DNA of 64,000 nucleotides from Termitomyces sp. T153 (taxonomy: Eukaryota; Basidiomycota; Agaricomycetes; Agaricales; Lyophyllaceae). The notes below the pieces were generated by a model. It saw nothing but the letters and a program-made list of their open reading frames with translations, had not been told where the DNA came from and did not search any database. Position numbers and translations under genes: made by a program. Positions 21,381 to 32,559 of this stretch are shown here, piece after piece. The DNA is taken from contig JACKQL020000088.1 of the NCBI GenBank assembly GCA_018296165.2, positions 124,001 through 188,000 of the forward strand, given 5' to 3'. How positions within the stretch are numbered: the first letter of the stretch is position 1; every line of letters begins with the position of its first letter.

Positions 21381-22545
21381 TGTCAGGGTCCGCTGACCTC
21401 GGGGGCGCAGCTGCACTGGGCGAGTCCTTACTAGGCGGGCGTGATTCCCCTGCATTGGTGACCGGACACTCAAAGACATTCTGGGTCCTGGTGGTTTGCA
21501 CGGGTAATTGGGGAGATGTGATCCAGACAGATCCGGGAAGGTCCGGAGAAGTCGGATTGTGGGGAAATGAGACGGTCTTGGCGGGGTTCAGGCAGAAGGC
21601 CGTACGGGAGATTTGCGGAAGCAAGGGAGTAGGTGGCTGTGTGATCAATGGGGGCGGAGCCGGGGTTTGATGGGAGATCATTTGGAGTTGATGGAGTCCG
21701 GGACCGAGCGAAGAGTGAGGTTCGGACCTGGTAAGGGGTGTCGGGGTTCGTAATTATAATCGCGGAGTTCGTGAGGTCGTTAGGGTTGATGAAGAATTGG
21801 GCACAAGGGTCAGACGACGTCACCGAGACGGCGTTGGACGAGACATTATGGAACAAGAGTAGATTCGAGTGGAGGTACGAAACGATAACGAGAACGATAA
21901 CGAAAGGGGGACGAGACAAGACCGGGAGACTGAGATAAGACCGGGAGACTGAGATAAGATCGGGAGACTGAGATAAGACCGGGAAACTGAGAGTAAGGAG
22001 AAAAAGACACGAAAACGAACACGAAACACAAAAAGGAAGCAATCAGACCATAGGTAACGTTAAGCAATATCAAGACTGGAGTACGAAGAGCTACTCGATG
22101 ACTTATATACTGACTACCGGAGGACTTCGGGGTACGTCGGCTGTGGCGGCGGGGCTTGGCGGGGCTTGACGGAGTGGGCGGGTGTCGGTTGTGATCGCAG
22201 GTCGTGCCGCGCTGATACGTTGATGGGATCGCGGGTTGTTCCGAGGTTGTCGTGATATTCCGGCATAGGTCGGAGGAAGCAGGGTGTCGAGTTGATGATG
22301 GGTGGGCGAAGATCAGGAATAGCGGGGGTGGTTCTCGGGGTTTGGGAAGCCCAGGGTAAGTGTCAGTGGCTGCGGGGCAGGCATCGAAGTTGGCCAGGGG
22401 GCCGTCGGAGTTAGCCGGGGATGTGTCGGAGTTAGCCGAAGTAGGCGTGGGCATGGGCGGAAGTTCGGCGGAGCGTTGGGGGTCCTTTTGGGGGTTCGGG
22501 GGTTTGATGGACGATGTGCGGGGCTTTGGGGAACGGGTCGTGACA
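21381..22545 (-). repeat. E3 upstream LTR (5' LTR in element orientation)
   Basis: This 1165-bp LTR would start genomic RNA synthesis toward lower coordinates. Differences from the other E3 LTR include CTGGG for CCGGG near 21481 and GACGG for GATGG near 21829; I count about twelve in all. Confidence 0.93.
22066..22109 (-). promoter_or_regulatory. E3 LTR core promoter
   Basis: TATATAA lies on the minus strand at 22109-22103. The base 32 nt downstream (22077) begins AGTCTTGATATT, the segment complementary to the primer site. The 32-base spacing is the same in E2 and E5, which supports this start position. Confidence 0.75.
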
Positions 22546-22550
22546 AACTT

Positions 22551-23474
22551 ATGGGGACTGGTCACTCTGAATCCTGCCCCCTTGTCACCAGCACTCCAAA
22601 GCACACCAAACACCCCCAAGCACACCTGCCCATGAATATGACCCCCTGGAGTGTAACGTCAACCTGAACCAATATTTCGGAACGCAACAAAGCCCTGACC
22701 CCACATGCCTTTCGTCAAATACAATACTCTGGAGCTCAACAGAACCCCACCATATGCAGCCCCACCAAAACATAGATCTCAGGGAAACCCAACTCAGGAC
22801 GACTGGAGAACCAGCTCCCACCAACTTATTACAAGGACCCCCTCTCCAGACCAACTATGCCATGAGGATGAACCATGCTCCACCAACCCCACCAATGAAG
22901 AGGGCCCTGCCACCTTTGCCACCAGCATTGGCATAAGGGCCAGATCATGGGAAGACCTCCATCCCTCCTGCCAACCACACTGATAAGAAAACCAAAAGCC
23001 CCAAACCCTGCTGGACACACGAAAAAGATTCGAAGGTCTGCCCTCCTGTACCAACATGGCACACATCCCCACTGCAGACTGAAGAAAATCCCTACACTCC
23101 TGGTCAGAAATTCCGAGAATCAAACCCAATAATACTAAAATGCTATGGAACTCCACAGGAGAACTCCCTCCACCCCTGCCGAACCTTGGAAGCCCTCCCT
23201 GCAATGCTCCGCCCTGTCCCAACAAACCCTGGGACTAGCCAGCACAGATGGCACTATCAGGCATAACTTCTGCCTCTGAATTCATGAGGGATTCAACTCT
23301 CACTCACACCTCTGCATGTTTCACTTACTTTGCCCTCATACAAACTAAAACCTCACTTCACATGCCCAGGGACCAAGAAAAGAACATGTTTGCATATAAA
23401 AATTACATATATATACAAGGCAAGGGAGGCAGCAAGTCTGAAAGCAACAAGAAACGGGGCCCACACCCACCCCC
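22551..23474 (+). other. E2 leader, right part
   Basis: E2 internal sequence resumes after the E3 target duplication. No gene is recognised; frames here are interrupted and composition-driven. It contains the C-rich segment that also precedes the antisense gene in E1 and E4 (about 3990-4200 and 29390-29570). Confidence 0.6.
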
Positions 23475-24643
23475 TCATTCCCTCCCCAGATCCCCTGGCA
23501 ACCCTATCCCCAGATCGACTTCCATCTGGGCCTGCACCACTGCCAAGACCTCCACCAACCCCAGCGACACCTCCCCTGCATCAACTGCCACCTCCCACCA
23601 TGACCCCAGGGCCACCGCATTGCATCGCCAATGCCCCGCCAGCAACCTCTCCAATTGCGCCATCCCTGCTGCAACTCCAGGAGCTGAACTGCAGACCCCT
23701 GCATCAACCCATCCTGAATCAACGCGAACGCCGTGGAGGCACCATCCAGGAGGACCCAATGCTCCCACACCCAGCCTAACCCCAGAAAATGAACCATCAG
23801 TAACAAATGGAGGAGCAGAAGACCACTCACAAAGGACCCCCATGCACCCTGAAGCAGTCTCATTGGCCAACCAATCCTCCCTCTGCCTCACCGCTTCCAG
23901 CTCTGCCCACAGTGCATCCCCACCCTTCTGCTTTCCCCACGGGCTGCCCCTCCATCTGCATCAGATGCTCCCACAAGCCCTGCACCTCTAATGCTTGCTC
24001 CATCACCATGTGCACCAATGTGTTCCTTTCCTGCTCCATCGCCTCTTTCTCTGTCTGTGCCACGTCATGGTCCTCCCTTGCCCATCAGAGCTCACCCTCC
24101 CATGCTGCCAATGACATCATCAAAGCCTCCACCTGCTTGCGAAGGAAGACCTCCATGATCAAAGAGGTAGGTGTGAAAGGACTTGATGACTGTTCCATGG
24201 GGTAGGAGAAAAGAGGAGAGACTTCAGAGGCCCTGCCAATAGCTCATGCCCACGTGGCCTCTTGCTGGGTCCTGCCCCCGAGGGCGGGGAGGCTTGGCAC
24301 TTCCCACAAATCATTGCCAAGGACGCCCCCTTTCCCCAACCACCCTGCAAAAACCCCGCCTTCCCCACAGACTGCCCCATGCTCGCCTCCTTCGGCAATG
24401 CAGGATGAAACTTGGTCTGCTTTGGGACCCCCAGGAAATCCACCACCACCACCATGGACAACTCTATAAAAACTCCGTCAGTTATCCCGAGAAGACAAGT
24501 CAACACCACTTATGACTCTGGTCCCTGGCACTAGCACAGCACCGATGCTCAAACTCCTCCCCCCCACTGTCATACACCACCACCTCATCCAAATCAGAAG
24601 GCAATGGAGCGGGGGAGATTACTGGAATGCTGGGGGAGGACAT
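23475..24643 (-). pseudogene. Antisense accessory gene of E2, decayed
   Basis: The copy starts at 24643 with MSSPSIPVISPAPLPSDLDE and shares VVYDSGGEEFE with E3. It continues through VVVVDFLGVPKQTKFHPALP, GAGPSKRPRGHEL and the coiled coil (MAQTEKEAMEQERNTLVHMV) to the C-terminal GDLGRE. Like E3 it lacks the Cys module. The intron 1 donor is ATAAGT (E3: GTAAGT), a CpG-type loss, while the intron 2 donor GTGAGT remains. Frameshifts and stops break the frame. Confidence 0.75.
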
Positions 24644-24856
24644 GATGAAATTTGGGAGATCCTGGGGTACGTCCAAGGCTTTTAATTGATTGAAGAGAAC
24701 TCTGATGAAGTGGCAGCTGCACTTCAACTTTGTATCCCATGCCACTATCACTTGCTGCAGACTGATCAATATTGCTTGGCTTTGACTCCCATGCCCCTGC
24801 CAATCCCCATCCTGCTCCCCGTGTCTTGAAGGGTCTTGATGCTGAAGGGGGGGTGA

Positions 24857-26034
24857 TGTCATGACCCATTCCCTGAAGCCCCGAACACTGCCCGACAAAC
24901 CCCTGCTCCCCCGGAACCCCCCAACGCTTTGTCAAACTTCCCCAGCACTCTGCACCTACTCCAGCTAACTCTGGCACCTTCTCAGTTAACTCTGATGGCC
25001 CCCTGGCCAACTCCGACATCTTTCCCGCAGCTGCTGGCACTTTCCCTGGACTTCCTGAGCCCCTGGAACCACTCCCCTGCCATGCCTGACCCCATTACAT
25101 GTCATCAACTCAACACCCTGGCTTCCCCAACTTATCCTAGAGTATCACGACAGCCTTGGAATGGACCACGTCACAATTGATCCCATCAACATATCAACGT
25201 GGCCCACCCTCTGATTGTAACTGACACCCATTGACTCTGTTGAGCTCCGCCAAGCCCCGCCACCACAGCCAATGTCCCCGGAGCTCTTCAGTAGTCAGTA
25301 TATAAGACATAGAGTAGCTCTTTGTACTCTAGTCTTGATATTGCTTAACATTACCTATGGTCTGATTTGTTCCTTCTTGTGTTTTGTGTCTCATGTTTCA
25401 TTTTTCTTATCTCAGTCTCCCAGTCTTATCTCAGTCTCCTGGTCTTATCTCAGTCTCCCAGTCTTATCTCAGTCTCCCAGTCTTGTCTTGTCTCCATTTT
25501 GTTATCATTCTTGTTATTGTTTTGTATCTCCATGCAAATCCATTCTTGTTCCATCTCGACTCCATTTCATTTTGTCCAATGCTGTCTCAGTGACTCCATC
25601 TAGCTGTTGTGCCCAAGTCTTCCTCAACCTTAACGACCATACAAACTCTGTGATTACAATTACAAACCCCGACACTCCTTTGCCAGATCCAAACCTTGCT
25701 CTCACTCAGTCCTGGACTCCATCAACCCCAATTGATCCTCCATCAAACCCCAGCTCTGCTCCCATTGATTGCATAGCCTCTTACCCCTTTGTGTCCACAA
25801 ATCTCCCATACAGTCTTCTGCCTGAACCCCGCCAAGCCTGTCCCATTTCCTCGCAATCCGACTTCTCTGGACCTCTCCGGACCTGTTCAGATCACATCCC
25901 ACTAACTATCCGCACAAGCAATCAGTGTTCAGAATGCTTTTTGAGTGTCCAGTTGCCAAGTGCAAGGGGATCATGCCCACTTAGTAAGGACTCGCCCAGT
26001 GCAGCTGAGCCCCCAGGGTCAGTGGAACCTGACA
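24857..26034 (+). repeat. E2 right LTR
   Basis: It starts TGTCATGACCC directly after the polypurine tract TGAAGGGGGGGTGA (24843-24856) and ends AACCTGACA. It is followed by the target duplication GTAGC (26035-26039). It keeps the consensus RNA start AGTCTTGATATT. Confidence 0.92.
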
Positions 26035-26739
26035 GTAGCTCTCTGTACTCTAGTCTTGATATTGATTTGCTTAACATTACCTATGGTTTGATTGTTTCTC
26101 TCTTGTGTTTTGTGTTATGTTTCCTTTACTCTCAGTCTCCCAGTCTTATTTCAGTCTCCCAGTCTTGTCTTGTCTCTTTTCTGTTATTGTTCTTGTTATT
26201 GTTTTGTATCTCTGCCTGAATCTATTTTTGTTCTCATCTCAATCTCATCTCAACTCCATTTCATTCTGTTCATCTCTGCCTTGTCTCATTTGATCTGTTT
26301 CATCTCTCATACTCAAGTCCTTTCCAACTTTCATGCTGTTACAAACTCCATGCTTATGATTATGAACAACACACATTCTTTAATCCAACTCTGGACCTCA
26401 CTAAAGACTTGGCTCCGAATCCCATCAACTTCTGTTGATCCCCCATCAAGCTCCAGCTCCACTCCCACCACTTGTGTAGCCTCCACTTCCTCTGTGCCTA
26501 CAGTACCTGCTTCTGGACTTGTACCTGACACTCCATCAAGCTTGTCCCTTTTCCTGCAACTTATCCTAGATTCCTCCAGACCACCCTGGACTTGTTTGGA
26601 TCACTCTTCTCACTTCTCCTCACAAGTCCCCCATGTCTAGAACCCCTCTGAGTGCCTAGTTGTCAGTGCAGGAAATCATATCTGCCTAGTAAGGACTTGC
26701 CCAGTGCAGCTGAGCTCCCATGGTCAGCAGAACCTAATA
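26035..26739 (+). repeat. E1 right LTR, second part
   Basis: The R and U5 parts of the E1 LTR resume here after E2, with AGTCTTGATATT near 26053 and one or two CAGTCTCCCAGTCTTAT units. The LTR ends AGCAGAACCTAATA, where the intact end is TGACA. The next bases belong to the gag remnant of E0. Confidence 0.85.
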
Positions 26740-26798
26740 GGGATCATGGTGCCAGATGATAGGATGATCTTTCCTTCAGCATTGCAACAGATCTTACC

Positions 26799-27416
26799 CT
26801 ATTGAATTATTTGTTCCAATTTCATACAAGTGCCTTGGACCATGGTGTGACCTGTTTCACCACAAAAGTGGCAAGTGCTATTGGCAAACTGTTGACAGGG
26901 TTGAGCATTACCATTGGTCCAGAGGGCTTCCAGATGTTCCAAGGTGCTGACAATCACTGGGGTTGTCACTAATTCCAAGGTTTCCCATGTAGACATAGGC
27001 AACAGAGGAGCCGGTGCATTCACAATTAGCAATGACAAGGAAATACTGCTAGTGCCATTGCTGGTCTTAGTTGTAGAGGTATCCGTGCCCTTTAAAACCC
27101 ACTTGGTGCCTTCAAAGACTTGGTCAACATTGTAAGGGTCCTCAGGGTGGTGGTCAGGAAGAGTGATCTCAAGATGGCAGACAATTTTGGACCATAGTAA
27201 TGTAGGGATACCTTGTTGGAATAGGAAATGTTTCTTGTTGCAGTATAGTTTGCCATTAGTGAGTAACCATCTAGTGATATGTTGGAAGTCCCGGTAGTAA
27301 TGAGAGAACCTGCCCAAAGTCACTAACTCACTGTTAAAAGTTTGGTTGACAAATTGTTCTAGGTTGCCAAGGTTATAACAAGCACTAGCATCTGTGCTAG
27401 GGTACAGCCTGAGCAC
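26799..27416 (-). pseudogene. E0 gag remnant with CCHC-like knuckle
   Basis: A 205-codon minus-strand frame resembles a Gag-like family common in agaricomycete genomes (FSHYYRDFQHITRWLLTNGK, LWSKIVCHLEITLPDHHPED, FEGTKWVLKGT). It ends in a degenerate knuckle, C-X2-C-X4-H-X6-C (CHFCGETGHTMVQGTC). It differs clearly from the Gag of C1 and C2. Upstream codons (27417-27500) contain stops, and the left side is cut by the E1 insertion. A decayed LTR (27543-27681) lies upstream. It would encode the RNA-binding capsid protein of another retroelement. Confidence 0.65.
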
Positions 27417-27542
27417 TGCTGCCTTCTATTCCTGGTAAGTGTAACGTTAGGGAGCATTGTTGCTAATGACAATGTTATCACCAAATTCAGGTAAGCCAAG
27501 CCAGGTTTTTGCCATGTTGTAAGAGACATATCAAGATGCTAC

Positions 27543-27681
27543 TATAAGAGCAACCTCTGGAATGGCAGATTGGAGTCATGCAGTCAGTAGAGGGGAAACT
27601 AAAGAGAGCCCCAGAGACATTAAACAAGCTGCAGAAATGCTGTAACCAGTCACAGAGGTTGGAAATGGAAGTCTCCTGACA
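27543..27681 (-). repeat. Deleted chromovirus LTR shared by C2 and E0
   Basis: On the minus strand this is the start (TGTCAGGAGACTTCC) and end (GAGGTTGCTCTTATA) of the 369-bp LTR, with about 230 bases missing in the middle. To its right are the C2 polypurine tract and 3' Pol end; to its left are a leader and the E0 gag. It thus sits between two element bodies, as in a tandem or recombined copy. Confidence 0.7.
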
Positions 27682-27773
27682 TCACTCCCCCTCTATCATG
27701 CAGTGTCTCAACATGTGGGGTAAAAGAAGTTCCTGATTGCTCAGTCCACTGGTGAGATAGGGTAGATCCCTCA
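27682..27773 (-). pseudogene. C2 3' end, left fragment
   Basis: The reverse complement aligns with C1 10516-10608, from just after the chromodomain to the polypurine tract GAGGGGGAGTGA. It was separated from the rest of C2 (32537 onward) by the E4 insertion. Confidence 0.75.
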
Positions 27774-28887
27774 TGTCATGACCCATTCCCTGAAGCCCCG
27801 TACACCACCCGACAAACCCCTGCTCCCCTGGAACCCCCCCCTGACACTTTGTTGAACTTCCCTAGCACTCTGCACCTACTCTGGCTAACTCTGACACATT
27901 CTTGGCTAACTCTAATGGCCCCCTGGCCAACTCTGACGTCTTCTCCACAGCTGCCAGTGCTTCCCCTGGACTTTCTGAGGCCCTGAGACTACTCCCCCAC
28001 CATGCCTGACTCCATTACACATCATCAACTTGACACCCTAGCTCCTCTAACTTACCCTAGAGTATCACGACAACCTTGGAACAGACTGCGTTGCAATTGA
28101 TCCCATCAACATATCAATGTGGCCCACCCTCTGATCATAACTGACACCTGTTGACTCTGTTGAGCTCTGCCAAGCCCCACCACCACAGCCAATGTCCCCG
28201 GAGCTCTTCAGTAGTCAGTATATAAGACATAGAGTAGCTCCTCATACTCTAGTCTTGAGATTACTTATCTATGTACTGGCCTTTCCTGATGTGTTTCTGA
28301 TTGTTTCTTCTCATGTTTTGTGTCCTGTGTCTTGTTTTCCTTATTCTCAGTCTCCCAGTCTTATCTTGTCTCTATTCCATTATCTTTTTGTTATCATTCC
28401 ATGCCTCTGCCTGAATCTATTCTCATTTTCATCTCATCTTCGTCTCATTTTGTTTGACTCCATCTTGTCTTGTTTGATTCTGTCTATTGTGTTCAAGTCC
28501 TCTCAACTCTAATGTCCTCATGAACTCTGCCATTACAATTACGAACCTCTGACACTTGTTACCAACCCTGGACCCTGCTATACACTCAGCTCCAAACCCC
28601 ATCAACCCCTGTTGATCCTCCATCAGAACTCTGGCTCTGCTCCTGTCATCCGCATAGCCTCCACCTCCTCCGCACCCACAATACTCACACATAGACTTAT
28701 GCCTGAACCCCACCAAGCCTGTCCCCTGTCCCCACAACTCATCTTCTACTCCTCTGGACTTCCCTGGACTTGCTTGGACCAATCTCCACTAACCACCCTC
28801 ACAAGTTCCCAATGCTTGGAACACCTCCGAGTGCCCAGTTGTCAGTGCAGAGAATCATGTCCACCTAGTAAGAACTCGCCCAGTGTA
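27774..28887 (+). repeat. E4 left LTR, 3' truncated
   Basis: It matches 31391-32504 and then breaks off after CGCCCAGTGTA, losing the LTR end, the primer site and probably part of the leader. The RNA start is of the second subfamily (AGTCTTGAGATTA). Confidence 0.85.
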
Positions 28888-29576
28888 CTCCATGCTGACC
28901 AATCCCACAGCACAGATGGCACAGAAAACAGCCCCTGCAAACTTACTATAGGGACCACCCTACTCAGGGGCTCTGCTGCTAAGCCGCTAGGGACTCCCTC
29001 CTCTAACTGACTGCACCCTAAGGACAAACCTCACTCCACTACCCCCACCATCATCAAAAAAGGACCCCTGCCACCCTACCACCTACATTGGCATAAAGGC
29101 CAGACTGCCAGAAGACCCCACCCCTCCCGCCAGCCACACCAACAAAAGACCAAAACCCCGGCCACCCTAAACACATGTTGAAGACCCAGAGGTCCACCTC
29201 CTTGAACCAGCACAACACACATCTCTGCTGCAGACTGAGGAAAACCCCTACACCCTGGGTCTGAGACCCTGAGAATCAAACCCAGCAATGCTGCCAAAAA
29301 ACACTATGGAACTCTGCAGGAAGACTCCCAACACCTCCACCAAGCCTCAGAACTCTTTCTACAATGCTCTGCTCTGCTCTGACAACTCCAGGACTAGCCA
29401 ACACAGATGGCACTAGTGGGCCTAACTCCCACCTCTGGATTCACTAGGGATTCAACTCCCACCCACACCCCTGCATGAATGACAAGGAAGCATTGAAAAG
29501 TACAAAAAATATATGATATAAGGCAGAATGGAGCAGCAAACTCAAAGACAACAAGAAGCAGGGCCTGGCCACCCCC
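28888..29576 (+). other. E4 leader remnant
   Basis: About 0.7 kb of internal sequence matches the region just before the antisense gene in E1 (3900-4250) and E2. No gene is recognised. Confidence 0.55.
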
Positions 29577-31173
29577 TCACTCTCCTCCCAGAACCCCTGC
29601 CATCCCTACCCCCAAATCAATCTCCATCTGGGCCTACACCACTGCCAAGACTTCTGCCAGCTCTGGCAAAGCCTCCCCCATGTCTGCCGCCACTTCCCAC
29701 CACAACTCTGGAGCCACTGCATTACACCATCAATGCCCCGCCAGCAACCTCCCCATCCTCACCATCTCCTGCTGCAGCTCTGGAGGCTGACCCATGGGCA
29801 TCTGCACCAACCCATCTTGGATCAAGGTAAATGCTGTGGAGGCACCATCCAAAAGAACCCGGTGCTCCTGCACCCAACCTGGCCCCAACATGATCCATTT
29901 AGTAACAGGTGGAGAAGTGGAAATGACACTTATGAAGGATCCCCACATGCCCTGAAGCAGCCTCATTGGCCAGCCAATCCTTCCTCTGCCTTGCTACCTC
30001 CAACTCTACTCATAGCAAACCACCCTCTGGTGCCATTTCCTACTCCTCCTTCTCCTCTGTGGGCTGCACCTCCTGCTGCGTCAGATGCATCCACAAGCCC
30101 CATACCTCCAGCACTTGCTCCAGCACCACCTGCACTAAGGTGTTCCATGCCCGCTCCAATGCCTCCTTCTCTGCCCGCACTACATCTTGATCCTCCCTCA
30201 CTCACCAAAGCTCCCCCTCCTGCACTGTCAATGCTGCTGTTAGCATCTCCACCTGCTTGTGAAGGAAGACCTCTGTGATCAAAGATGGGGGCTTTGGAGA
30301 ACTTGATGCCCATCCCAAGGCAGTGTCTGGGGTAGAAGAGTGAACATGAAACCCTGGAAGACCTGCCATCAGCTCGTACCCCCATGGCCTCTTGCTGGGC
30401 CCTGCCCCCAATGACAGGGAAGCTCTCCACTTACCACAGTCTGCTGCCGAGGATGCCCCCTCCCTCCGCCCACTCCATGGAGGCCCCACCTGCTCCACAG
30501 ACTCTGTGCCCACCTCCCCCAACACCCAGGTCTTCTGCACCTTGCCTAGCTGACTCTGCACCCAGTCCTCATCCCACCTTTGCTCCGTGGCAATGCACGC
30601 CACTTGCCACTCTAACGAGATCGAGCACTTCTCATGGCTCGCGTGACATGGAAGGCAAATGGAAGTGTCATGCCGTGAGCCCATGGAGGGTGCATCAAAG
30701 ATGCAGGCCTTGCCCCACCGCACACAGAGAACACACTGAGAACAATGGATCAGCACATGTGACAAAGGGGAACTCAAAGACTCACTGGAGCCTCATTTGG
30801 GCACCATTCCATCATTGGGGGGCCCCAAGCCCACGCCAACACCCTTGCAAACTCCTCCACCATCACCTCTACCTAAGGGATTTGCTGCAGTAGAGGGACC
30901 CCTTCCGCATTCCCTGCTGCCAATTGGGGCACTGCAGGACAAAATTCAGCCCACCTAAGGCCCCCCGGAGAACCCACCACTACTGCGGACAATTCTGCAG
31001 AACTCCGTCAGCCACTCTGAAGAAACAGGTCAATGCTGCTCACAACTCCAGTATATCGTACCAACTCAGCACTGATGCTTGAACTCCTCCCCCTCACTGT
31101 CATACACAATCACCACATCTGTGTCTGAAATCAACAGAGTGGGGGAAGTGGCTGAATAACTGGGAGAGGACAT
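29577..31173 (-). pseudogene. Antisense accessory gene of E4 with Zn2Cys6-like module
   Basis: The copy starts at ATG 31173-31171 (MSSPSYSATSP) with IVYDSEGEEF. The frame at 30202-30777 carries a Cys module spaced C-X2-C-X6-C-X15-C-X2-C-X6-C (first half CVLCVRWGKAC, second half CLPCHASHEKC). Next come GAGPSKRPWGYEL, the conserved SLITEVFLHKQVEMLTAAL and the coiled coil; the C-terminal domain follows near 29600-29900. Fungal Zn(II)2Cys6 factors use CX2CX6C, a linker of 5-12, then CX2CX6-8C. The longer linker here makes the match suggestive only. Introns are at the E3 positions, but the intron 2 donor is ATAAGT. Stops make it a pseudogene. Confidence 0.72.
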
Positions 31174-31390
31174 GACAAAGAATTTGAGGAAGCCCCGGAG
31201 TACATCCAAGGCCTTTTAATTGATTAGGAAGAACTCCCTGATGAAGTGGTGGCCATGCTTCAACTTTGCCTCCCATGCTGCCATCACTCACTGCAGATTG
31301 ATTAATATTACTGGGCTTCAACTCCCACACCCCACCAATCCCTGACCCGCTCCCCACATCTTGAGGGTCTCGATACTGAAGGGGGGGTGA

Positions 31391-32536
31391 TGTCATGACC
31401 TGTTCCCTGAAGCCCCGTACACCACCCGACAAACCCCTGCTCCCCTGGAACCCCCCCCCTGACACTTTGTCAAACTTCCCCAGCACTCCGCACCTACTCC
31501 AGCCAACTCTGACACATTCTTGGCTGACTCCAACGGCCCCCTGGCCAACTCTAATGTCTTCTCCACAGCCGCTGGCACTTCCCCTGGACTTCCTGAGCCC
31601 CTGGGACCACTCCCCTACCATGCCTGACCCCATTACACATCATCAACTTGACACCCTGGCTCCCCCAACTTACCCTGGAGTATCACAACAACCTTGGAAT
31701 GGACCGTGTTGCAATTGATCCCATCAACATATCAATGTGGCCTGCCCTCTGGTTGTAACCAACACCCATTGACTCTGTTGAGCTCTGCCAAGCCCCGCCA
31801 CTACAGCCAATGTCCCCGGAGCTCTTCAGTAGTCAGTATATAAGACATAGAGTAGCTCCTCATACTCTAGTCTTGAGATTACTTACCTATGTACTGGCCT
31901 TTCCTGATGTGTTTCTGATTGTTTCTTCTCATGTTTTGTGTCCTGTGTCTTGTTTTCCTTATTCTCAGTCTCCCAGTCTTATCTTGTCTCTATTCTATTA
32001 TCTTTTCGTTATCATTCCATGTCTCTGCCTGAATCTATTCTCATTTTCATCTCATCTTCGTCTCATTTCATTTGACTCCATCTCATCTCATTTAATTCTG
32101 TCTATTGTGTTCAAGTCCTCTCAACTCTAATGTCCTCATGAACTCTGCCATTACAATTACGAACCTCTGACACTTGTTACCAACCCTGGACCCTGCTATA
32201 CACTCAGCTCCAAACCCCATCAACCCCTGTTGATCCTCCATCAGAACTCTGGCTCTGCTCCTGTCATCCGCATAGCCTCCACCTCCTCCGCACCCACAAT
32301 ACTCACACATAGACTTATGCCTGAACCCCACCAAGCCTGTCCCCTGTCCCCACAACTCATCTTCTACTCCTCTGGACTTCCCTGGACTTGCTTGGACCAA
32401 TCTCCACTAACCACCCTCACAAGTTCCCAATGCTTGGAACACCTCCGAGTGCCCAGTTGTCAGTGCAGAGAATCATGTCCACCTAGTAAGAACTCGCCCA
32501 GTGTAGCTGAGCCCCTGTGGTCAGTGGAACCTGACA
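31391..32536 (+). repeat. E4 right LTR
   Basis: It follows the polypurine tract TGAAGGGGGGGTGA and runs from TGTCATGACC to AACCTGACA. TATATAAG is at about 31848, and the RNA start AGTCTTGAGATTA is about 32 bases later. The 19-bp repeat array is reduced to one or two units. Confidence 0.9.
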
Positions 32537-32559
32537 CCTTGTATGGTGTGTGGAGCATT

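Larger units (their letters stand above)
16482..22545 (-). mobile_element. E3: young LARD-like LTR element with intact antisense gene
   Basis: This 6064-bp element is in minus orientation. Two 1165-bp LTRs flank a 3734-bp interior, and AACTT is duplicated perfectly on both sides (16477-16481 and 22546-22550). The LTRs differ at about a dozen bases by eye. Unlike every other element here it keeps many CpG dinucleotides, so it is the most recent insertion. It has a promoter, self-complementary primer site and polypurine tract but no gag or pol, so it must be moved in trans. Its single gene (17857-18987) runs on the opposite strand to LTR transcription. Confidence 0.92.
12929..26034 (+). mobile_element. 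E2: LARD-like LTR retroelement, host of E3
   Basis: Both LTRs are present (12929-14105 and 24857-26034, about 1.18 kb each). The target duplication GTAGC is perfect on both sides, and the terminal repeats are TGTCA...TGACA. Without the E3 insertion the element is about 7.0 kb. It has a long non-coding leader, the antisense accessory gene (23475-24643, minus) and a polypurine tract, but no gag or pol. It is CpG-depleted and lies inside the right LTR of E1. Confidence 0.9.
1..26739 (+). mobile_element. E1: old LARD-like LTR retroelement, interrupted by C1 and E2
   Basis: This is a large LTR element in plus orientation whose left LTR lies just outside the window. Base 1 aligns by eye with about position 14286 of E2, roughly 180 bases inside that element's left LTR. 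Its internal DNA runs 1-4749 and 10977-12464, and its right LTR runs 12465-12928 plus 26035-26739. The gaps are filled by chromovirus C1 and by E2. No gag or pol is visible; the only gene is the decayed antisense accessory gene. The right end reads TAATA where other copies read TGACA, two deamination-type changes. E1 lies in the gag remnant of E0. CpG is strongly depleted throughout. Confidence 0.75.
27774..32536 (+). mobile_element. E4: LARD-like LTR element, left LTR end deleted
   Basis: The left LTR (27774-28887) lacks its last ~45 bases and the primer site. The right LTR (31391-32536) is complete. Flanking 5-mers are CCTCA (27769-27773) and CCTTG (32537-32541), consistent with an original CCTCG that lost its CpG on opposite strands. 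It carries the decayed antisense gene with the Cys module and no gag or pol. It is inserted just after the chromodomain of C2. Confidence 0.85.
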
